From Solimonas sp964507195 (GTDB lineage Bacteria > Pseudomonadota > Gammaproteobacteria > Nevskiales > Nevskiaceae), in assembly GCA_964507195.1 (NCBI GenBank), contig CAZDPA010000016.1:1-39521 (forward strand): a stretch of 39,521 nt of DNA, given 5' to 3'. The notes under the pieces were generated by a model. That model had not been told where the DNA came from, made no database searches, and saw only the letters and a list, made by a program, of their open reading frames with translations. The stretch's first letter is position 1. Every line of letters starts with the position of its first letter. Positions 36,394 through 39,521 of the stretch are shown piece after piece. The position numbers and the translations under genes were made by a program.

Positions 36394-37053
36394 TTAGACG
36401 GGCTTGATCGCGCGGTACAGGCTCATCGTGCCGAAGATCGTGCTGTAGCGGTCGAGTTCCTGCGCGTTTTCGAAGCCGGCTTCCAGCATGAAAGCGGGCA
36501 GCCTGCCGGCGACGTTGTCCGCGGTTGTCGGATAGCCATCGAGCAGCTGGATGCCGTGAAAGGCCAGACGCATCAGTGGATTCGCGGCTAGCCCCCAGTC
36601 GGCGACATTGAAGCTGCCGCCGGGCTTGAGCACCCGCCAGGCTTCGCGCATCGCGGCGATCTTGGTGCTGCGATCGAGATGATGGAAGAACAGGCTGGAG
36701 ACGACGGCGTCGAACGCAGCATCGGCGTATGGCAGTTGCTGGGCCAGAGCCTGATCGAATTGCACCGTCTGTCCGGTCTTTGCTGTCTTGCGCTGCGCCT
36801 GCTTGAGCATCGCCGGGTCGCCATCGACACCGGTGACGTGCAGGCCAGGTGTTGCAGCCAGCAGCATCATCGCCAAGGTGCCGCTGCCGCAGCCGAGGTC
36901 CAGCACGTGCTGGCCAGCTACGGGATTGAGCTGCTTCAGCAATCCGGACTTGAAGCTGCGTTCGCGCGTGGTCAGCGCAACGACGGGGTCATACAGGCCG
37001 GTCAGCCAGCGATAGCCGAGGGCAGGGATGTAGCGATTCTGTTCAGTGCTCAT
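36394..37053 (-). CDS. Class I SAM-dependent methyltransferase (UbiE/ArsM-like fold)
   Basis: Enzyme of 219 residues with the SAM-binding motif VLDLGCGSG, the acidic strand end in VTGVDGD, AAFDAVVSSLFFHHL (motif after the catalytic loop) and LKPGGSFNVADWG. It falls among small-molecule methyltransferases of the UbiE type. Apart from GCG it has no cysteines, so it lacks the thiols used by arsenite methylase ArsM. The start at 37053 lies four bases after the stop of the Cys/His-rich microprotein; the open frame extends to 37218 but overlaps that gene, so I chose the inner ATG despite a weak ribosome site. Context with a metal-sensing MerR suggests a metal-linked role, but the substrate is unknown. 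Confidence 0.85.
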   Translation of the reverse strand: MSTEQNRYIPALGYRWLTGLYDPVVALTTRERSFKSGLLKQLNPVAGQHVLDLGCGSGTLAMMLLAATPGLHVTGVDGDPAMLKQAQRKTAKTGQTVQFDQALAQQLPYADAAFDAVVSSLFFHHLDRSTKIAAMREAWRVLKPGGSFNVADWGLAANPLMRLAFHGIQLLDGYPTTADNVAGRLPAFMLEAGFENAQELDRYSTIFGTMSLYRAIKPV

Positions 37054-37057
37054 CGGA

Positions 37058-37222
37058 TCAGTGGCAGTTCTTGAGTTTGCATGACAGCAGCCATTGGTCA
37101 GCAGCTTGCGCGGCGACATGGCCGCAGAGCGTGGCGACACCGAAGGCGATAGGGTGGGCATGCCCTGCATCGGCGGATGCCGGAGCCGTTTCCGGCACGT
37201 GCCTGCAGCAACACTCACTCAT
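37058..37222 (-). CDS. Cys/His-rich small protein of about 54 residues between merR and a methyltransferase
   Basis: Short gene overlapping the merR stop by eight bases. The ATG at 37222 has a GGAG site six bases upstream; an ATG at 37228 would add two residues. The protein begins MSECCCRH, has a GHAH stretch, then a moderately hydrophobic segment (PIAFGVATLCGHVAAQAADQ) and ends LSCKLKNCH. It holds six cysteines and six histidines in 54 residues, as expected for a metal-binding microprotein. It may have a weak membrane helix. No family is known to me. The ribosome site, the tight spacing on both sides and the composition are the reasons for calling it a gene; its longer open frame to 37591 is a shadow of merR. 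Confidence 0.68.
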   Translation of the reverse strand: MSECCCRHVPETAPASADAGHAHPIAFGVATLCGHVAAQAADQWLLSCKLKNCH

Positions 37223-37622
37223 GCTCATCTCCAGACAGGGCGCCGAGGATGGGGCAGGCGCTGCTTGCACCGTGGCCGGGGCAGGCATCGGTGACCTGGT
37301 GCAGCGCATCTCGCACGCGCTGCAACTCCGCGAGCTTGTGGTCCAGTGCGGCGAGGCGGGTTTTTGCCAGCTGCTTGATCTCGGCGCTGTCCGAGCGCCG
37401 GTCGGACAGCGCCAGCAGCTGCGTAATTTCTTCGAGACTGAAGCCGAGCGCCTTGGCGCGGCGGATGAAGCGCAGGCGTTCGACCATCTGTACCGGATAG
37501 TCGCGATAGCCAGAAGCGCGCCGTGCGGGTTCCGGCAGCAGGCCGCTGCGTTCGTAGTAGCGGATCGTGTCGATGCCGACGCCGGCCGCATTCGCCAGTT
37601 GACTGATTCTCAGGGTTTGCAT
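37215..37622 (-). CDS. MerR-family metal-responsive regulator, CueR-like
   Basis: Activator-repressor of 135 residues. The N-terminal winged HTH begins LRISQLANAAGVGIDTIRYYE, a dimerisation helix spans about 80-112, and the metal loop contains C114 and C123 with H117 (ACPGHGASSACPIL). Where divalent-metal members (ZntR, MerR, CadR) carry a cysteine at the head of the dimer helix, this protein has S79, as CueR has S77. The spacing to the first loop cysteine (35) is the same as in CueR. That suggests Cu+, Ag+ or Au+, though the loop is one residue longer. No efflux ATPase or oxidase is nearby. Its promoter lies in the 47 bases upstream. Confidence 0.9.
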   Translation of the reverse strand: MQTLRISQLANAAGVGIDTIRYYERSGLLPEPARRASGYRDYPVQMVERLRFIRRAKALGFSLEEITQLLALSDRRSDSAEIKQLAKTRLAALDHKLAELQRVRDALHQVTDACPGHGASSACPILGALSGDEHE

Positions 37623-37629
37623 GCTGCCA

Positions 37630-37660
37630 TGCTAAACCCTGGACCCAGGTCCTGAGTCAA
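37630..37660 (-). promoter_or_regulatory. MerR-type promoter/operator of merR
   Basis: On the minus strand, -35 TTGACT (37660-37655) and a TTAGCA -10 (37635-37630) are 19 bases apart, the overlong spacing typical of MerR-regulated promoters. The spacer holds a dyad, ACTCAGG-ACCTGGGT-CCAGGGT. The ATG is only seven bases after the -10, with no ribosome site, so the mRNA would be leaderless or nearly so. Confidence 0.65.
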
Positions 37661-37669
37661 TCCCTGGCT

Positions 37670-38251
37670 TCAGACCGAGACGGCCTTGTGGCGCGGGCAG
37701 CCGACGAGGTGATCGTTGACCAGGCCCATTGCCTGCAGGTACGCGTAGATGATCGTGCTGCCGACGAACTTGAAGCCGCGCTTGAGCAGATCCTTGCTGA
37801 TCCGATCGGACAGGTCGGTTCGCGCGGGAACCCCTTTCATTGAAGCAACGCGATTGTCGATCGGGTTACCGCCGACGAAACCCCACAGATAGGCGTCAAA
37901 GCTGCCGAATTCCTTCTGTACCTTGAGAAAGGCCACTGCGTTGGTGCGTACCGACCAGATCTTCAGGCGATTGCGCACGATGCTTGCATCGCCCATCAGC
38001 TTCTCCAGCTTTTCGTCGCTGTAACGCGCGAGCCTGACCGGATCAAAGTCGGCAAAGACCTTGCGATAGCCGGCGCGTTTTTCGAGGATCGTTCGCCATG
38101 ACAGGCCGGCCTGCGCGCCTTCGAGGATCAGGAACTCGAACAGAACGCGATCGTCATGCTGCGGCACGCCCCACTCGGTGTCGTGATAGGCCTGGTATTC
38201 CGGCGTCGACACCGACCAGGGGCAGCGCTCGATCTTGGCAGTGCGCGCCAT
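37670..38251 (-). CDS. tag: DNA-3-methyladenine glycosylase I
   Basis: Removes 3-methyladenine from DNA in base excision repair. At 193 residues it has the zinc ligands of the family: C10 and H23 (CPWS..., AYHDTEWGVP), then H181 and C185 (HLVGCPRH). Their spacing matches E. coli Tag, where they are C4, H17, H175 and C179. The AQAGLSW active-site region and VGSTIIYAYLQAMGLVNDH are also typical. The open frame begins at 38290, but the ATG at 38251, one base after the dihydroorotase stop, gives the proper N-terminus. It is probably co-transcribed with that gene. Confidence 0.95.
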   Translation of the reverse strand: MARTAKIERCPWSVSTPEYQAYHDTEWGVPQHDDRVLFEFLILEGAQAGLSWRTILEKRAGYRKVFADFDPVRLARYSDEKLEKLMGDASIVRNRLKIWSVRTNAVAFLKVQKEFGSFDAYLWGFVGGNPIDNRVASMKGVPARTDLSDRISKDLLKRGFKFVGSTIIYAYLQAMGLVNDHLVGCPRHKAVSV

Positions 38252-38252
38252 G

Positions 38253-39521
38253 TCAGTTGAAGCGGATGCGTTGGCCGTGCGGCTTTGCATCGATCACGCC
38301 GTCGTTATATGCGAGCTCGCCATTGACCCAGGTCGCGAGAATCTTTGCCGGCATTGTGCGGCCTTCGAGCGGCGACCATCCGCATTTGTAGAGTATGTTG
38401 GACTTGTGAATCCTGGTTTCGCCGTGCGGATCGACCAGCACGAGGTCGGCCCAGTAGCCTTCACGCACATAGCCGCGGTCCTTGATGCCGAAGCGATCGG
38501 CGGTTGCGTGGCAGGCCTTGTGCACGACGGTGCGCATGTTCAACTCGCCCTTCTTGACGAGGTCGATCAGCATCAGCAGCGAGTGCTGCACCAGCGGCAG
38601 GCCGGACGGCGCCTTGAAGTAGCTGCTGGCCTTCTCTTCGGCGGTATGCGGCGCGTGGTCGGTCGCGATGATATCGACGCGATCCTGCATCACCGCACGC
38701 AGCAGCGCCTTGCGGTCTTCCGGCGTCTTGATCGCCGGATTGCACTTGATCAGGTTGCCCAGCGCCGCGTAGTCACGATCGTCGAAGTACAGATGATGGA
38801 CGCAGGCTTCGAGCGTGATTTGCTTGTCCTTCATCGGCCCCGCGGTGAAGAACGCCAGCTCGCGCGCTGTCGTCATGTGCAGCACGTGCAGCTGGGCCTG
38901 ATATTTCTTCGCGAGGCCGACCGCAAGCTCGGTCGACTTGTAGCAGGCTTCGACAGAGCGGATGTTGGGATGTTCCCAAGCCGGCACATCGTCGCCGTAT
39001 TTCTCGCGCGCCGCCTGCTCGTTGCGCAGGATCGTCGGCGTATCCTCGCAGTGGGTGACGACCATCAGCGGGCAGCGCTGGAAGATGCCTTCGAGCGTCT
39101 TCGGGTCATCGACCAGCATGTTGCCGGTCGACGCGCCCATGAAAACCTTCAGCGCGCAGGCGTCGTCGCGCTTGAGCGCCGCGACTTCATCGAGATTGTC
39201 GTTGGCGCCGCCGAAGTAGAACGCGTAGTTCGCGAAGCTTCGACCGGCAGCATTCGCATACTTCTCCGCCTGCAGCGCACGCGTCGTGATGGCCGGCTTG
39301 TTGTTCGGCATGTCGAAGTAGCTGGTGACGCCACCGGCCACCGCAGCGCGCGACTCGGTGTAGAGATCGCCCTTGTGGGTCAGGCCGGGTTCGCGGAAAT
39401 GCACCTGGTCGTCGATCAGCCCCGGCAGCAACCACTGGCCCTTGGCGTCGTAGATCACCGTGCCCGCGGGTGCCGGAATCTGCTTGGCGATCTTCTCGAT
39501 GCGGCCGTTGCGGATCAGTAC
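38253..39521 (-). CDS. pyrC: Dihydroorotase (5' end beyond the window)
   Basis: Amidohydrolase converting N-carbamoyl-aspartate to dihydroorotate. 422 residues are visible, running off the right edge; the N-terminus is missing, and the GTG at 39458 is internal, not a start. Metal-ligand motifs: VHFREPG, where the usual HxH is Q-V-H (IDDQVHF, Q at about 39405-39407); THCED; LHVLHMTT; and ATDHAPH. Only the first histidine is replaced, by glutamine, a variant I recall in Bacteroidetes-type and other dihydroorotases, so activity is plausible. This would supply the reaction that the PyrC' homologue at 2646-4079 cannot. An allantoinase-like role is the main alternative. It lies one base ahead of tag. 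Confidence 0.88.
   Translation of the reverse strand, partial: VLIRNGRIEKIAKQIPAPAGTVIYDAKGQWLLPGLIDDQVHFREPGLTHKGDLYTESRAAVAGGVTSYFDMPNNKPAITTRALQAEKYANAAGRSFANYAFYFGGANDNLDEVAALKRDDACALKVFMGASTGNMLVDDPKTLEGIFQRCPLMVVTHCEDTPTILRNEQAAREKYGDDVPAWEHPNIRSVEACYKSTELAVGLAKKYQAQLHVLHMTTARELAFFTAGPMKDKQITLEACVHHLYFDDRDYAALGNLIKCNPAIKTPEDRKALLRAVMQDRVDIIATDHAPHTAEEKASSYFKAPSGLPLVQHSLLMLIDLVKKGELNMRTVVHKACHATADRFGIKDRGYVREGYWADLVLVDPHGETRIHKSNILYKCGWSPLEGRTMPAKILATWVNGELAYNDGVIDAKPHGQRIRFN

Noticed and set aside
37071..37655. Plus-strand open frame opposite merR
   Set aside because: The merR HTH and metal loop are clear on the other strand, and this frame has no ribosome site or recognisable domain.

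Overview
The window is a GC-rich stretch of a gammaproteobacterial chromosome. The gene families and order (a Pil-Chp chemosensory system beside gshB and pyrB/pyrC, a proteobacterial-type GshA, DUF2721 and DUF1993 proteins) resemble the Nevskiales/Xanthomonadales side of the class and, further off, Pseudomonas. I cannot name a genus. It comes from a draft assembly: a 10-N run interrupts pyrB, and macB carries a frameshift near its 3' end. No tRNA, rRNA, CRISPR array, insertion sequence or prophage was seen, and no stretch over 300 bases lacks a gene.

Region 1 (1-10.5 kb, all minus strand). Read in the direction of transcription: gshA and gshB (glutathione synthesis); apbE, a NusG-domain-II protein and a Gx membrane protein, overlapping like an operon and suggesting a flavinylation-linked membrane redox module; algH (yqgE); ruvX (yqgF); pyrB; an inactive-looking dihydroorotase homologue overlapping pyrB (PyrC'-type); then pilH and pilJ. 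The 243 bases between pyrC' and pilH (2403-2645) hold no gene or clear promoter that I could recognise.

Region 2 (10.6-18.4 kb, plus). pilG, pilI, a 2107-residue chpA/pilL and a chpC-like CheW gene are tightly coupled. With pilH and pilJ in region 1 they form a twitching-motility chemosensory system whose receptor gene lies on the other side of the pyr/gsh block.

Region 3 (18.4-24.6 kb). A DUF2721 membrane protein, a DUF1993 protein, a LuxR-type regulator, a strong bidirectional terminator, a lipoprotein alpha/beta hydrolase divergent from a lipoprotein zinc aminopeptidase, and a metallo-beta-lactamase-fold hydrolase.

Region 4 (24.7-36.2 kb, plus). A macA-macB-tolC-like tripartite efflux operon; cysS; an iron-uptake operon (Fur-box promoter, TonB-dependent siderophore receptor, PepSY membrane protein, two small membrane proteins); and a small porin-like protein followed by a second bidirectional terminator.

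Region 5 (36.2-39.5 kb, minus). In transcription order: a dihydroorotase with most metal ligands kept (cut by the window edge), tag (3-methyladenine glycosylase I), a CueR-like merR with its own MerR-type promoter, a Cys/His-rich protein of about 54 residues, a class I methyltransferase and a DUF4169 protein. The merR-microprotein-methyltransferase cassette is the least explained and most interesting part of the window.
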